46,320 bases of DNA from Pseudomonadota bacterium. GTDB taxonomy: Bacteria > Pseudomonadota > Gammaproteobacteria > Burkholderiales > Thiobacillaceae. A model generated the notes under the pieces. The model had not been told where the DNA came from, did not search any database, and worked only from the letters and a program-made list of their open reading frames with translations. Positions within the stretch are counted from its first letter, which is position 1. Every line of letters starts with the position of its first letter. A program made the position numbers and the translations under genes. Positions 1 through 9,811 of the stretch are shown here, piece after piece. The stretch lies in NCBI GenBank assembly GCA_021826065.1, contig JAKADY010000023.1, positions 1-46,320 of the forward strand, written 5' to 3'.

Positions 1-70
1 GATCTTTGAGCGGCTCATCCCACAGGCCGGCGGCCGTGCGCTCACAGTAGATGTCGATGTAGTCGTGCAA
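1..70 (-). CDS. Ceramidase-like membrane protein, N-terminal fragment
   Basis: Only the first ~23 codons lie in the window; the gene runs off the left edge. The readable peptide begins HDYIDIYCERT and continues AAGLWDEPL, which resembles the N-terminus of bacterial ceramidase-domain proteins, where a Tyr-Cys-Glu-Arg stretch precedes a Trp-x-Glu-Pro motif and the first membrane helix. The start is taken as TTG at 68-70, nine bases after the yqhA stop in the same frame. No ATG or GTG is available and I see no good ribosome binding site, so translation probably couples to yqhA. The family call rests on a short peptide and could be wrong. Bacterial members of this family mostly have no proven substrate. 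Confidence 0.55.
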   Translation of the reverse strand, partial: MHDYIDIYCERTAAGLWDEPLKD

Positions 71-79
71 ACGGGAGGC

Positions 80-595
80 TCAGGCGTGGTGTTTCGGCCC
101 CTCGGCGATGCGGTCCATCAGGGCGAACATCACCCCGGAGATCACCAGCACGACGTGGATGCCAACCTTCCAGGCGAGCTGGGTGTTGTCGTAGTTGCTC
201 ACATTGATGAAGGCCTTGAGCAGCTCGATCCCGGAGATGGCGACGATGGAGGCGATGAGCTTGAGTTTGAGCCCCGAGAAGTCCACCTTGCCCATCCATT
301 CGGGCCGGTCCTCGTGGCCCTCGCCGGTGTGGATCTTGGAGACGAAGTTCTCATAGCCGCTGAAGATGATGATCAGCAGCAGGTTGGCCACCAGGGACAT
401 GTCCACGAGGGTCAGCACGGCCAGGATCAGCTCGCTCTCGCTCGCCGTGAAAATGTGGCCGACGACGTGGAAGAATTCCTGCACGAATTTGACCAACAGC
501 AGGAGGATGCTCACCACCAGCCCGATGTAAAACGGCGCCAGCAACCAGCGGCTGTTGAACATGAGCAACTCGAGGCCGTGCTCTATCCTTTTCAT
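80..595 (-). CDS. yqhA: YqhA/UPF0114 family inner-membrane protein
   Basis: A 171-residue protein matching the UPF0114 (TIGR00645, YqhA) family in length and sequence. It has an amphipathic N-terminus (MKRIEHGLELLMFNSRW), then hydrophobic helices near residues 18-40, 60-80, 110-130 and 140-160. The polar loop around residues 85-105 carries a KIHTGEGHEDRPEW-like stretch typical of the family. The function is unknown; it is an integral inner-membrane protein. The start ATG at 593-595 has an AGAGGA ribosome binding site about 8 bases upstream. It is the first gene of a short minus-strand unit with the ceramidase-like fragment and diverges from the CinA-like gene at 715. Confidence 0.9.
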   Translation of the reverse strand: MKRIEHGLELLMFNSRWLLAPFYIGLVVSILLLLVKFVQEFFHVVGHIFTASESELILAVLTLVDMSLVANLLLIIIFSGYENFVSKIHTGEGHEDRPEWMGKVDFSGLKLKLIASIVAISGIELLKAFINVSNYDNTQLAWKVGIHVVLVISGVMFALMDRIAEGPKHHA

Positions 596-714
596 GCGGC
601 TATCCTCTCATTGGCGTAATTCATGGGTTGGGCGATTCTACCGCAGGCACATGACCGCCTCGCGGTATCCGGTATAGCCGTACAGCCCCCCATACTCGAC
701 ATGAAGACAGGCAC

Positions 715-1476
715 ATGGCCATCGGTCTGATCATCATCGGTGACGAAATCCTCTCGGGTCGGCGGCAGGACCGGCATTTCGCCAAGGTGCGCGAGATTTT
801 GGCGGCGCGGGGCCTGCGGCTTGCCTGGGTCTGCTATCTGGGGGACGATCGCGCCCGCATCCGCGCGACCCTGCAGCAGACCTTTGCCAGCGACGACATC
901 GTCTTCAGCACCGGCGGCATCGGCGCCACGCCCGACGATCATACCCGCCAGGCGGCTGCCGAGGCGCTCGGACGGCCCCTCATCCTGCACCCCGAGGCGG
1001 CACGGCTGATCACCGAGCGCACCCAGGAGGTTGGGCTGCCGGTCACACCGGAGCGCCTGCGTATGGGTGAACTCCCCGCCGGCGCGGAATTGATCCCCAA
1101 CCCCTACAACCGCATCCCGGGCTTTTCGGTGGGCGACCACCATTTCCTGCCCGGCTTCCCGGAGATGGCCTGGCCCATGCTCGAGTGGGTGCTGGACCAC
1201 CGCTATGCCCACCTGTTCCACGCGCAGCCACTGGAAGAGCGGGCCTTCGTCGTGCGCGGCCTGGCCGAGGCCACGCTCACCCCCCTCATGGAACAGGTGG
1301 AGGCACAGTATGAAGGGGTGTGGGTGTTCAGCCTGCCGCGCCTCGACCCCAAGCGGCGCAGCGGCTACCAGATCGAGCTCGGGGTCAAAGGGCCACCCGA
1401 GCGGCTCGACGCCGCCCTGGAAACGCTGCGCGCCGGGGCCCTGGCCCTTGGCGGCCAGGTGGAGACGCCGCGTTAG
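715..1476 (+). CDS. CinA-like / MoaB-Mog fold molybdopterin-binding domain protein
   Basis: A 253-residue protein with a single MoCF_biosynth (MoaB/Mog) domain of the CinA N-terminal type. The start MAIGLIIIGDEILSG is the family signature, and FSTGGIGATPDDHT near residues 64-77 is the second conserved motif. PNPYNRIPGF and FLPGFPEMAWPML follow as in CinA. The C-terminal amidohydrolase (PncC/YgaD) domain of full CinA is absent. Known relatives are ADP-ribose or nicotinamide-nucleotide pyrophosphatases, or molybdopterin-binding proteins; which activity applies here cannot be told. It is a monocistronic plus-strand gene that converges on the DsrC-like gene, with 12 bases between the stop codons. 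Confidence 0.85.
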   Translation: MAIGLIIIGDEILSGRRQDRHFAKVREILAARGLRLAWVCYLGDDRARIRATLQQTFASDDIVFSTGGIGATPDDHTRQAAAEALGRPLILHPEAARLITERTQEVGLPVTPERLRMGELPAGAELIPNPYNRIPGFSVGDHHFLPGFPEMAWPMLEWVLDHRYAHLFHAQPLEERAFVVRGLAEATLTPLMEQVEAQYEGVWVFSLPRLDPKRRSGYQIELGVKGPPERLDAALETLRAGALALGGQVETPR

Positions 1477-1488
1477 CGAGAGAACGTC

Positions 1489-1854
1489 TCAGACCACACT
1501 GCCGAAGCTGGGATCGACCGCTCCCGCGGGCGCCTTGAGGCCCGCCAGGCGGCAGCCCTGCGCCACCGGCCCGCCCGGGAAGATCTCATAAAGCCGCTTG
1601 AGCCCGCCATCGGCGTGGAAGGCCTCATCCAGGGCGTCGTGCAGCTCGCGGATCTGGATACTGGGGGTATCCTCGTGCCGATGAAAGTATTCCTGCAGGG
1701 CCCGCACCACACGCCAGTGCAGATCGGTGAGCGCCAGGCCCTCGGCCTGGGCGATGCGCTCGGCCTCCGCCCGCGTCCAACCCACCGGGGCATGCGGAAA
1801 CTCGGGATCCTGCTCGATCAGCACCTCTTGTCCTGGCAAGACATAGTCTGTCAT
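1489..1854 (-). CDS. DsrC/TusE-family sulfur-relay-like protein lacking the C-terminal cysteine
   Basis: A 121-residue protein of the DsrC/TusE/DsvC family. Helical core motifs are present: LTDLHWRVVRALQEYF (about 42-57), TPSIQIREL (about 63-71) and LYEIFPGGPVAQGCRLAGL (about 88-106). DsrC proteins carry persulfide on a penultimate C-terminal cysteine (CysA), with a second cysteine (CysB) 11 residues earlier. Here Cys101 sits at the CysB position, but position 112 is Ala and the tail runs on nine residues (VDPSFGSVV). Ordinary TusE (CysA only) or DsrC (both) chemistry is therefore unlikely. The ATG at 1852-1854 is chosen because GAGGAG lies 7-8 bases upstream; a TTG 15 bases earlier overlaps that site. 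A regulatory or sulfur-binding role is inference. Confidence 0.8.
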   Translation of the reverse strand: MTDYVLPGQEVLIEQDPEFPHAPVGWTRAEAERIAQAEGLALTDLHWRVVRALQEYFHRHEDTPSIQIRELHDALDEAFHADGGLKRLYEIFPGGPVAQGCRLAGLKAPAGAVDPSFGSVV

Positions 1855-2054
1855 CGCTTTTCTCCTCAACAGATCGTTTTTGACTTCACTGGGTAGCAGA
1901 CCGGAGACGGTTGAACCATCGCCGGCCGCACCAACCGCTTTTGCGTTCGTTTACTATCACGCTAGAACGTTTTGCCGCGGCTGCAAGTCCATAGACGGGT
2001 CGATCGGTGGATGCCTGTCAAGGCGTGACCCGCAGGAGATGGAGGGCATAGGTC

Positions 2055-3038
2055 ATGTCGGTCGAGTGTTACGCTCAGCGCCTGCTCAACCCCTTTCGCG
2101 GCGCCGTGCATGTCATCCGCCATGCCTCGGCCGAGGCGGTGACGACCGACGGGGTGCATTGGGACATCTATGTCAGCAACGACGCCTTGCTCGCCGATCT
2201 GCCGCAGGATTGCCGGGTCCAGACCAGCGACATCCGCTATGGCAGCTGGTCTGCCGCGCAAGGGCTCAAACGCGGTCCGATCAACCTCTACGATGACTTC
2301 CTCGCCATGGAGGCCATGGGGGCACTGGTTTACGAACAGCTCACCCAGCTGCACACCCGTGTGCCCTTCACCTACACCGATCACTACGAGCTTTGGCTGC
2401 TCGACAGCGCAGGGCAGCCACTGGCCCTGCTTGCCAGCGCCCGCAGCGAGCGTGAGATGGCGCTGGACCAGACCGGACGGCGCTGGCAGGCCGGCTATGC
2501 GGCACGTGAACGCTTCACCTCGACGGCCTGGCGCGGCGAGGCAGCGGTCACGGCCGCCGATCACCTCTGCGACTACATCAATGGTCGCGCCGGGCCCAGG
2601 CCCCAGGCGCAGTGGTTCCAGCGTCAGGCCGACGGTTCCGGACGGGGCCTGCAGTTCGCCGACACGCCCGCATCGCTGGCCGACCGACACCTCGCCGCCG
2701 CGGCGTTTCCGCGCTACATCCTGGCGGAGGCGGGACACGACGAGCAGCATCGCCGCCTGATCGACGACTATCATGCCTGGCTCGCCCCCTGGCTGCTGCT
2801 CCTGCAGGGGTTGGCGCCGGAGGCCCGCGCCGAGCTGGAGCGCCAGGCACGCGCGCAGGCCCTGGAGGTGGCGCGGCAGCATCGGCTCTATCCCGCAGTG
2901 GTCAATCAGGCCGAACTCAATGCCGCACTGGTGGAGTCGGTGCTGCTCAACAGCCAGGCGCGGCGGCAGACCGCCGAGGACGCGGCCCTGTCCACCTTCT
3001 ACATCGAACTCAACCCCGGCGGCGGAGAGTATCTCTGA
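2055..3038 (+). CDS. Conserved-looking protein of unknown function, 327 aa
   Basis: I do not recognise this family. The 327-residue product has no signal peptide or membrane helix and is rich in acidic and aromatic residues. The first ~100 residues look like a mixed alpha/beta fold (VHWDIYVSNDALL, SDIRYGSWSAAQGLKRGP). The middle has a beta-rich PFTYTDHYELWLLDSAGQPLALLAS stretch, split here by description only, that resembles a substrate-binding or sensor-like sheet. The C-terminal half is helical and Arg/Ala-rich (LEVARQHRLYPAVVNQAEL). GGAGG at 2041-2045 precedes the ATG. It stands alone on the plus strand and converges on a small minus-strand gene. Probably cytoplasmic. Confidence 0.75.
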   Translation: MSVECYAQRLLNPFRGAVHVIRHASAEAVTTDGVHWDIYVSNDALLADLPQDCRVQTSDIRYGSWSAAQGLKRGPINLYDDFLAMEAMGALVYEQLTQLHTRVPFTYTDHYELWLLDSAGQPLALLASARSEREMALDQTGRRWQAGYAARERFTSTAWRGEAAVTAADHLCDYINGRAGPRPQAQWFQRQADGSGRGLQFADTPASLADRHLAAAAFPRYILAEAGHDEQHRRLIDDYHAWLAPWLLLLQGLAPEARAELERQARAQALEVARQHRLYPAVVNQAELNAALVESVLLNSQARRQTAEDAALSTFYIELNPGGGEYL

Positions 3039-3069
3039 GACCGAGGCTGCGCAGGGGAGGCCAGCGGCG

Positions 3070-3327
3070 CTATTTGGCCCGGCTGGCGAGGGCCCGCACG
3101 ACCGAGGCGACGAGGGCCTCCAGCTCCAAGGGGCTCAATTCCGGAAAGGCGACCTGCAGCTTGTGCAACGCGCGGTAGAGCGCAGTGCCGTTTTTCTGCA
3201 AGGGGTCGTCACCGAGCAGCGGCTCGAGCAGACGCCGCGCCTCGTCGAAGCGTTTGCGCAGGCGCAGATTCTTGCGGCGCTCCACACGCGCGGGTGCGGC
3301 GCTGCGTTGTGTGCCTTGTGTGGCCAT
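3070..3327 (-). CDS. Small basic hypothetical protein, 85 aa
   Basis: A short Arg/Leu-rich helical protein, probably cytoplasmic. It has a basic N-terminus (VERRKNLRLRKRFDEARRL) and a C-terminal helix ending LVASVVRALASRAK. I do not recognise the family. The ATG at 3325-3327 follows GGAGGA with a 4-5 base gap, which makes it a better start than the in-frame GTG four codons upstream that overlaps the ribosome binding site. It is convergent with the 327-residue gene, with a 31-base gap. The upstream region 3340-3400 is AT-rich for this genome and could hold its promoter. Confidence 0.6.
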   Translation of the reverse strand: MATQGTQRSAAPARVERRKNLRLRKRFDEARRLLEPLLGDDPLQKNGTALYRALHKLQVAFPELSPLELEALVASVVRALASRAK

Positions 3328-3451
3328 CGGGTCCTCCACCCTATTCCAGACAAATGATTAATGTAACTTATCAATGTTACAAAAATACTATCTCCTTGCT
3401 TCACTGACAATTCACGGCGTGCCGATCCGACGAGCGGTCGTCAGGGGAGGC

Positions 3452-4387
3452 TCAGATGCGGTCGACGCTCTCGGCCATCCGCCGGCGCAGGGCGGCGTCC
3501 GGCAGGGGACCGAAGCGCGCCCCCATGTTCTCGAGCAGGTGATCCGGCCTCGAGGTCGCCGGGATGGCGCAGGTGACGGCGGGGTGGGCGAGGACGAACT
3601 TGAGGAAGACCTGCGCCCAGTTCGTGCATTCGATCTCGCCCGCCCAGGCGGGCAGGGGTTTGCCCCAGACCGCGTGGAACAGGCTGCCCCCGCGGAATGG
3701 CCGGTTGGCGATGACGGCGATTCCGCGTTCCTGTGCCAGGGGCAGTAACCGGGCCTCGGCCTCGCGGTCGGCCAGGTTGTAGGTGAACTGCACGAAATCG
3801 AGCGGTTCGCGCAGCATGATGCGCTCCAGTTCGGCGTGGCGGCGCCCGTGCGAGGTGGTCACGCCGATATAGCGCACCCGGCCCTCCGCCTTCATGGCCT
3901 TGAGGGTGTCGAGTTGGGCCTCCCAGTCGAGCAGGTTGTGCACCTGGATCAGGTCGAAGCGGGGTAGACCCCACAGCCGCCGCGAGTTTTCCATCTGCTG
4001 TCTGCCTTCCTCGCGCCCCACGGTCCAGACCTTGGTGGCGGCGAATAGATTGGACCGGTCGCCGATGCGGTTGAGACACCAGCCGATCACCTCCTCGGAT
4101 GAGCCGTACATGGGCGAGGAGTCGATCATGCCGCCGCCCTGGGCGAAGAAGGCCTGCAGCACGGGCAGCCGGCTCGCCCGGCGGCGCGGGTCGTCGCCCA
4201 CGTCCAGGGTGAGCCAGGAACCCAGACCGATGGCTGGGATGCGTTCGCCGCTGCGAGGGATCGTACGTAGGAGTGGGGAGGCGGCCGCGGTGGCCGACGG
4301 CGGCAGTGCAGCAGCGGCGGCAAGGCCGCCGAGGGCTTGCAGGAAGCCGCGCCGCTGGGGATTGTCCGGGGTGCCTACCGGCTGCAT
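3452..4387 (-). CDS. Tat-exported aldo/keto reductase
   Basis: An aldo/keto reductase (TIM-barrel NAD(P)H oxidoreductase) with a twin-arginine signal peptide. Near the N-terminus PQRRGFLQALGGLAAAAAL carries the RR-x-F-L motif, followed by a small-residue cleavage region (SATAAASP). The AKR catalytic tetrad is visible: Asp and Tyr in MIDSSPMYGSSEE, Lys in FAATKVWT and His in LIQVHNLLDW. The cofactor-side motif ATSRPDHLLENMGA lies near the C-terminus. The third in-frame ATG (4385-4387) is chosen for its GGAGG; starts at 4414 and 4399 are also possible. Tat export of a folded, cofactor-loaded AKR puts it in the periplasm. The natural substrate is unknown. Confidence 0.85.
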   Translation of the reverse strand: MQPVGTPDNPQRRGFLQALGGLAAAAALPPSATAAASPLLRTIPRSGERIPAIGLGSWLTLDVGDDPRRRASRLPVLQAFFAQGGGMIDSSPMYGSSEEVIGWCLNRIGDRSNLFAATKVWTVGREEGRQQMENSRRLWGLPRFDLIQVHNLLDWEAQLDTLKAMKAEGRVRYIGVTTSHGRRHAELERIMLREPLDFVQFTYNLADREAEARLLPLAQERGIAVIANRPFRGGSLFHAVWGKPLPAWAGEIECTNWAQVFLKFVLAHPAVTCAIPATSRPDHLLENMGARFGPLPDAALRRRMAESVDRI

Positions 4388-4458
4388 GTCGGCCTCCATC
4401 TCTATGCCACGCATCGGATCGCCTCGTTTGGGCTGTGACCAGCCCGGGGCGCCGGGGT

Positions 4459-4728
4459 TTAGGCCTTGAGCAGGCTGTGTACCTTGAGCCCCAGGACGAG
4501 GGCGGCCAGCACCAGAGTGATACCGTTGGCGAGGATGACCGGCCAGCTGCCGATCACCAGTCCATAGGCGCACCACAGGGCGACCCCCAGGGTGAACAGG
4601 CTGTACATGAGCAGGGAGATGCCGCCCATGTCGCGCGTGCGCCAGGAGTGCCAGGCCTGCGGGGCAAAGGCGGCGGTGGTGAGGATTGCGGCGGGATAGC
4701 CGATCAGATCGCTCAATTCGGGGGACAT
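4459..4728 (-). CDS. SemiSWEET-family (MtN3/saliva, PQ-loop) sugar transporter
   Basis: An 89-residue protein with three hydrophobic helices (about 9-25, 40-60 and 65-85), the size and layout of a SemiSWEET half-transporter that works as a dimer. Conserved features are the PQ motif in AAFAPQAWHSWRTRDMGGISL (described in parts: AAFAPQ, then SWRTRD, then GISLLMY) and the TLGVALWCAYGL helix. SemiSWEETs mediate facilitated sugar passage across the inner membrane. The ATG at 4726-4728 has GGAAG 7 bases upstream. It lies 71 bases upstream of the Tat aldo/keto reductase on the same strand, so the two may be co-transcribed; an exported reductase acting on a carbonyl sugar is a speculative link. Confidence 0.88.
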   Translation of the reverse strand: MSPELSDLIGYPAAILTTAAFAPQAWHSWRTRDMGGISLLMYSLFTLGVALWCAYGLVIGSWPVILANGITLVLAALVLGLKVHSLLKA

Positions 4729-4807
4729 GCTGCAACTTCCGTGGTTGGCACGGTGGCGATTTTCCCGTAATCCGCCACCTTGGCGACGGCACCTCTACAA
4801 TGAGGCC

Positions 4808-5281
4808 ATGGGGGCGATCCTGTTCGACACGCGCGAGGCCTGGCTGCAGGCCCTCGATGGCCTGCTGACCGAGGCCCGGCGGCAGCTGCGTATCCTGGAC
4901 CAGGACCTGCGCGGCCAGGGCTGGGAGACGCCGGCGCGGCCCGCCCGGCTCAGGGACTTTCTGCGCGCTGATCGGGCACGGCGGGTGGAGATCCTGTTGC
5001 ACCGCAGCGACTACCTGACCGGCCATCTGCCCCTGATGATGCGTCTGCTGCGCGATTATCCCGAACAGCTGGAAGTCCGGGTCTACGAGGCGTTGCCTGA
5101 CTCGGCGCAGGCCTATGTCCTGGGTGATGACCGCCTGGTCCTCTACCGCCACCGCGTCGATGCCTGGGCCGGTCGTTTCGACCCGCAGGACCCCGGCGGC
5201 GTCACCCTGCTCGCCACACGGTTCCAGGCCGACTGGTCGCGTATCGCCGGTGGACTTGGCTACACCCCGCTCGGCTTGTGA
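4808..5281 (+). CDS. DUF7931-like protein (PLD-like fold), 157 aa
   Basis: The 157-residue product resembles a proteobacterial family (DUF7931-like) that looks like half of a phospholipase D/HKD fold without the HKD motif. Pattern elements are ILFDTREAWLQALDGLL (residues ~4-20), the acidic ILDQDLRGQGWE, the basic RARRVEILLHRSDYLTGHLP, the strand RVYEALPD and the late VLGDDRLVLYRHRVDAWAGRFD. Family members have a final Trp-x-x-Ile region as seen here (ADWSRIAG). The function is unknown. ATG 4808 has a GAGG only 2 bases away, so the start is uncertain; an in-frame ATG at 4727 exists but overlaps the SemiSWEET start on the other strand. Cytoplasmic. Confidence 0.7.
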   Translation: MGAILFDTREAWLQALDGLLTEARRQLRILDQDLRGQGWETPARPARLRDFLRADRARRVEILLHRSDYLTGHLPLMMRLLRDYPEQLEVRVYEALPDSAQAYVLGDDRLVLYRHRVDAWAGRFDPQDPGGVTLLATRFQADWSRIAGGLGYTPLGL

Positions 5282-5375
5282 GGGGCACCCCGAACCTGCA
5301 GGGCGCAGAACGATCGACTGAGTAGATCGATGGCTGCGTAACAATCAATTTCACAGTCATCCTGGCGGGGGCTAG

Positions 5376-7664
<2,289 letters not shown>

Positions 7665-7681
7665 AGGCACGTGTGTGCGGT

Positions 7682-7707
7682 GGGCCACCCCGGGTGGCCC
7701 TTTTTTT
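7682..7707 (+). terminator. Rho-independent terminator of katG
   Basis: A perfect 9-bp inverted repeat, GGGCCACCC and GGGTGGCCC, separated by one C and followed by seven T residues, lies 18 bases after the katG stop codon. It should end katG transcription before the glutathione peroxidase gene. Confidence 0.93.
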
Positions 7708-7816
7708 GTTGTGGTGTCGGCAACTTTGGCCAATGGCGCCGGTCGCTCCGTCAGACAACATTGCCGACGCCGGCCGCTGGCGTTCCAATTGACCCGATTC
7801 CTTGGAGAGACCGACC

Positions 7817-8296
7817 ATGGCAACCGTCTACGACTTCACCGCCCGCCGCATCGATGGCCAGGAACAGCCGCTGTCCGACTACGCCGGACAGGTGCTGCTG
7901 ATCGTCAACGTCGCCAGCCAGTGCGGCTTCACACCCCAGTATGCCGGGCTGGAGGCCCTGTGGCGCAAGTACCGCGACCGCGGCCTCACGGTGCTGGGTT
8001 TCCCCTGTAACCAGTTCGGCGCGCAGGAACCGGGCAGCGAGGCGGAGATCGCCCAGTTCTGCAGCACCCGCTACGATGTGACCTTCCCGCTGTTCGCCAA
8101 GATCGAGGTCAACGGGCCCAACGCCCATCCCCTCTACCAGCACCTGAAGGCCTCTGCGCCGGGCCTGCTGGGCAGCGAGGCGATCAAGTGGAACTTCACC
8201 AAGTTCCTGGTCGACCGGCAGGGGCGCGTGGTCTCCCGGCATGCCCCGACCACGCCGCCGGAGGCGCTCGAGCGCGAGGTCGAGGCGCTGCTGTGA
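7817..8296 (+). CDS. Glutathione peroxidase family thiol peroxidase
   Basis: A 159-residue Cys-type glutathione peroxidase homologue (BtuE/GPx family). The catalytic Cys36 is in NVASQCGFTPQY, the Gln is in GFPCNQFGAQEP and the Trp-Asn in IKWNFTKFLVD, giving a full Cys-Gln-Trp-Asn tetrad. A second cysteine in GFPCNQ can act as the resolving residue, as in thioredoxin-dependent GPx. It reduces peroxides in the cytoplasm. The ATG at 7817 has GGAGAG upstream; an in-frame TTG at 7802 overlaps that site and is rejected. Its stop overlaps the GTG start of the sugar dehydrogenase by three bases (8293-8296), so the two are translationally coupled. Confidence 0.95.
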   Translation: MATVYDFTARRIDGQEQPLSDYAGQVLLIVNVASQCGFTPQYAGLEALWRKYRDRGLTVLGFPCNQFGAQEPGSEAEIAQFCSTRYDVTFPLFAKIEVNGPNAHPLYQHLKASAPGLLGSEAIKWNFTKFLVDRQGRVVSRHAPTTPPEALEREVEALL

Positions 8297-9417
8297 GACG
8301 CCGCGACCTGCTGGCCCTGCCGCTGATCGCCCTGCTGCCGTCCCGGGCGATGGCGCAGGGCGAGCGGATCGCCAGCCAGGCGCATGCCCTGCGTGTGGTG
8401 ACCCTGGTGCGCGGTTTGGAGCACCCCTGGGGGCTCGCCTTCCTGCCGGACGGACGCCTGCTGGTGACCGAACGGCCGGGACGGCTGCGATTGATCGAGG
8501 GGGGACGGCTGCGGCCCGAGCCGGTGCGGGGGCTGCCGCAGATCCGCCAGCACGGCCAGGGCGGGCTGCTGGACGTGGCCCTACACCCGCGTTTCAGCGA
8601 CAACGGCCTCGTCTACCTGAGCTATGCCGGCGAAGGCCGCGGGGGCGTGGGCACCGAGGTCCTGCGCGGCCGCCTGGTGGGGGATCGCCTCGCCGACGTG
8701 CGGGTGATCTTCCGCATGCAGCCCAAGCTGGACACCGGCTTTCACTTCGGCGCGCGTCTGGTGTTCGACCGCGAAGGGCGGCTCTACGTCACCCTGGGCG
8801 ACCGGGGCCATCCCCAGCGGGCACAGCGCCTGACCGACCACGTCGGCACGGTGGTCCGCCTCCTGGACGACGGTCGCGTCCCGCCCGACAACCCCTTCGT
8901 CGGCCGTGCGGACGCCCTGCCGGAGATATACAGCTACGGCCACCGCAACATCCAGGCGGCGGCGCTGCATCCGGAGAGCGGCCGGGTTTGGGTGGTGGAA
9001 CACGGACCCCAGGGGGGCGACGAGGTGAACGTGCTCCGCCCCGGCGTCAACTACGGCTGGCCGGTGATCACCTATGGCGTCGAGTATGGCAGCGGCGCCC
9101 CCATCGGCGAGGGCACACACAAGGCCGGCATGGCACAGCCGATCTGGTATTGGGTCCCGACCTCCATCGCTCCGTCGGGGGCGGCCTTCTACACCGGTGA
9201 GCGCCTCCCGCGCTGGCGCGGCGACCTGCTGGTGGGGGCCCTGCGCGAGCGCATGCTGGTGCGGCTCAGGCTCGACGGCGAGCGGGTGGTGGCCGAGGAG
9301 CGGCTGCTCCAGGGCATCGGCCGCGTTCGCGACGTGCGGATGGGGCCGGACGGCCTGGTCTACCTCCTCACCGACGCGGCCGATGGGCAGCTGCTGCGGC
9401 TGGAACCGGCCGATTGA
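8293..9417 (+). CDS. PQQ-dependent soluble aldose dehydrogenase family (YliI-like), secreted
   Basis: A 374-residue glucose/sorbosone dehydrogenase-type beta-propeller. A GTG start gives RRRDLLALPLIALLPSRAMAQ, a signal peptide with cleavage after AMA, so the enzyme is periplasmic. Family motifs are LEHPWGLAFLPDGRLLVTERPG, quoted in parts as HPWGLAFLPDG and TERPG, then GLLDVALHPRF, FHFGARLVFD, SYGHRNIQ, VVEHGPQGGDEVN and NYGWPVITYG. These supply PQQ- and calcium-binding residues in known members. The enzyme oxidises aldose sugars and passes electrons to the respiratory chain. It is coupled to the GPx gene. A MITE sits directly after its stop codon. There is no PQQ synthesis gene in the window. 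Confidence 0.93.
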   Translation: MRRRDLLALPLIALLPSRAMAQGERIASQAHALRVVTLVRGLEHPWGLAFLPDGRLLVTERPGRLRLIEGGRLRPEPVRGLPQIRQHGQGGLLDVALHPRFSDNGLVYLSYAGEGRGGVGTEVLRGRLVGDRLADVRVIFRMQPKLDTGFHFGARLVFDREGRLYVTLGDRGHPQRAQRLTDHVGTVVRLLDDGRVPPDNPFVGRADALPEIYSYGHRNIQAAALHPESGRVWVVEHGPQGGDEVNVLRPGVNYGWPVITYGVEYGSGAPIGEGTHKAGMAQPIWYWVPTSIAPSGAAFYTGERLPRWRGDLLVGALRERMLVRLRLDGERVVAEERLLQGIGRVRDVRMGPDGLVYLLTDAADGQLLRLEPAD

Positions 9418-9418
9418 A

Positions 9419-9655
9419 CCTAAAAACCGCAGTTGAACGCGTCCGAAAGCGGGCTTGTACGCCCGGCTGGCAAGGCGCGACGACGCCGCAGGGTGGGCTG
9501 CCTGCAAGGAGGAGCAACGCAGCCAGACGGGCGTACAAGACCGTAGGCGGGCGCGGAGCGTGTTCACCCTCTGGGAGAGGATGACCGGAGGCAAAAATCT
9601 CTTGCATCAGCAATCTGTTACGAAACCGTGAGAGCGGTCAACTGCGGTTTTTAGG
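9419..9655. mobile_element. MITE copy 1 (237 bp), TSD TTGAA
   Basis: A non-coding element with perfect terminal inverted repeats CCTAAAAACCGCAGTTGA and its reverse complement at the far end. It is flanked by a 5-bp direct repeat TTGAA at 9414-9418 and 9656-9660, the expected target duplication. The left duplication contains the sugar dehydrogenase stop codon, which is preserved. The interior holds a long imperfect hairpin (arms CTTGTACGCCCG and CGGGCGTACAAG) and no transposase gene. Two relatives are at 20586-20724 and 43499-43733. Confidence 0.93.
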
Positions 9656-9702
9656 TTGAAGGGCTATGTTGATATTGATCCAGCAGTCAATTACCGCACG
9701 GT

Positions 9703-9768
9703 CGTCATTCCGGCGCAGGCCGGAATCCAGCGGCTTGTCTGGGCTCCGGCCTTCGCCAGAGCGACGGA
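9703..9768. repeat. REP/BIME-type palindromic repeat pair
   Basis: Two divergent palindromes: GTCATTCCGGCGCAGGCCGG with AATCCAG, then CTGGGCTCCGGCCTTCGCCAG with AGCGACG. They match the widespread proteobacterial repeat of the GTCATTCC...GGAATCCAG type. Read on the minus strand it encodes the familiar repeat peptide WIPACAGMT, which explains an open frame there. Together with the MITE it fills the gene-free stretch 9418-9811. Any role in mRNA ends is inference. Confidence 0.8.
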
Positions 9769-9811
9769 ATTGTGTTGCCGGGTTGACAGCAGGCCATGAC
9801 TAGCCCACACC

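Noticed and set aside
4388-5344. Upstream in-frame extension of the aldo/keto reductase to 630 residues
   Set aside because: The extension crosses SemiSWEET and the DUF7931-like gene; the Tat signal with its own ribosome binding site at 4385-4387 marks the true N-terminus.
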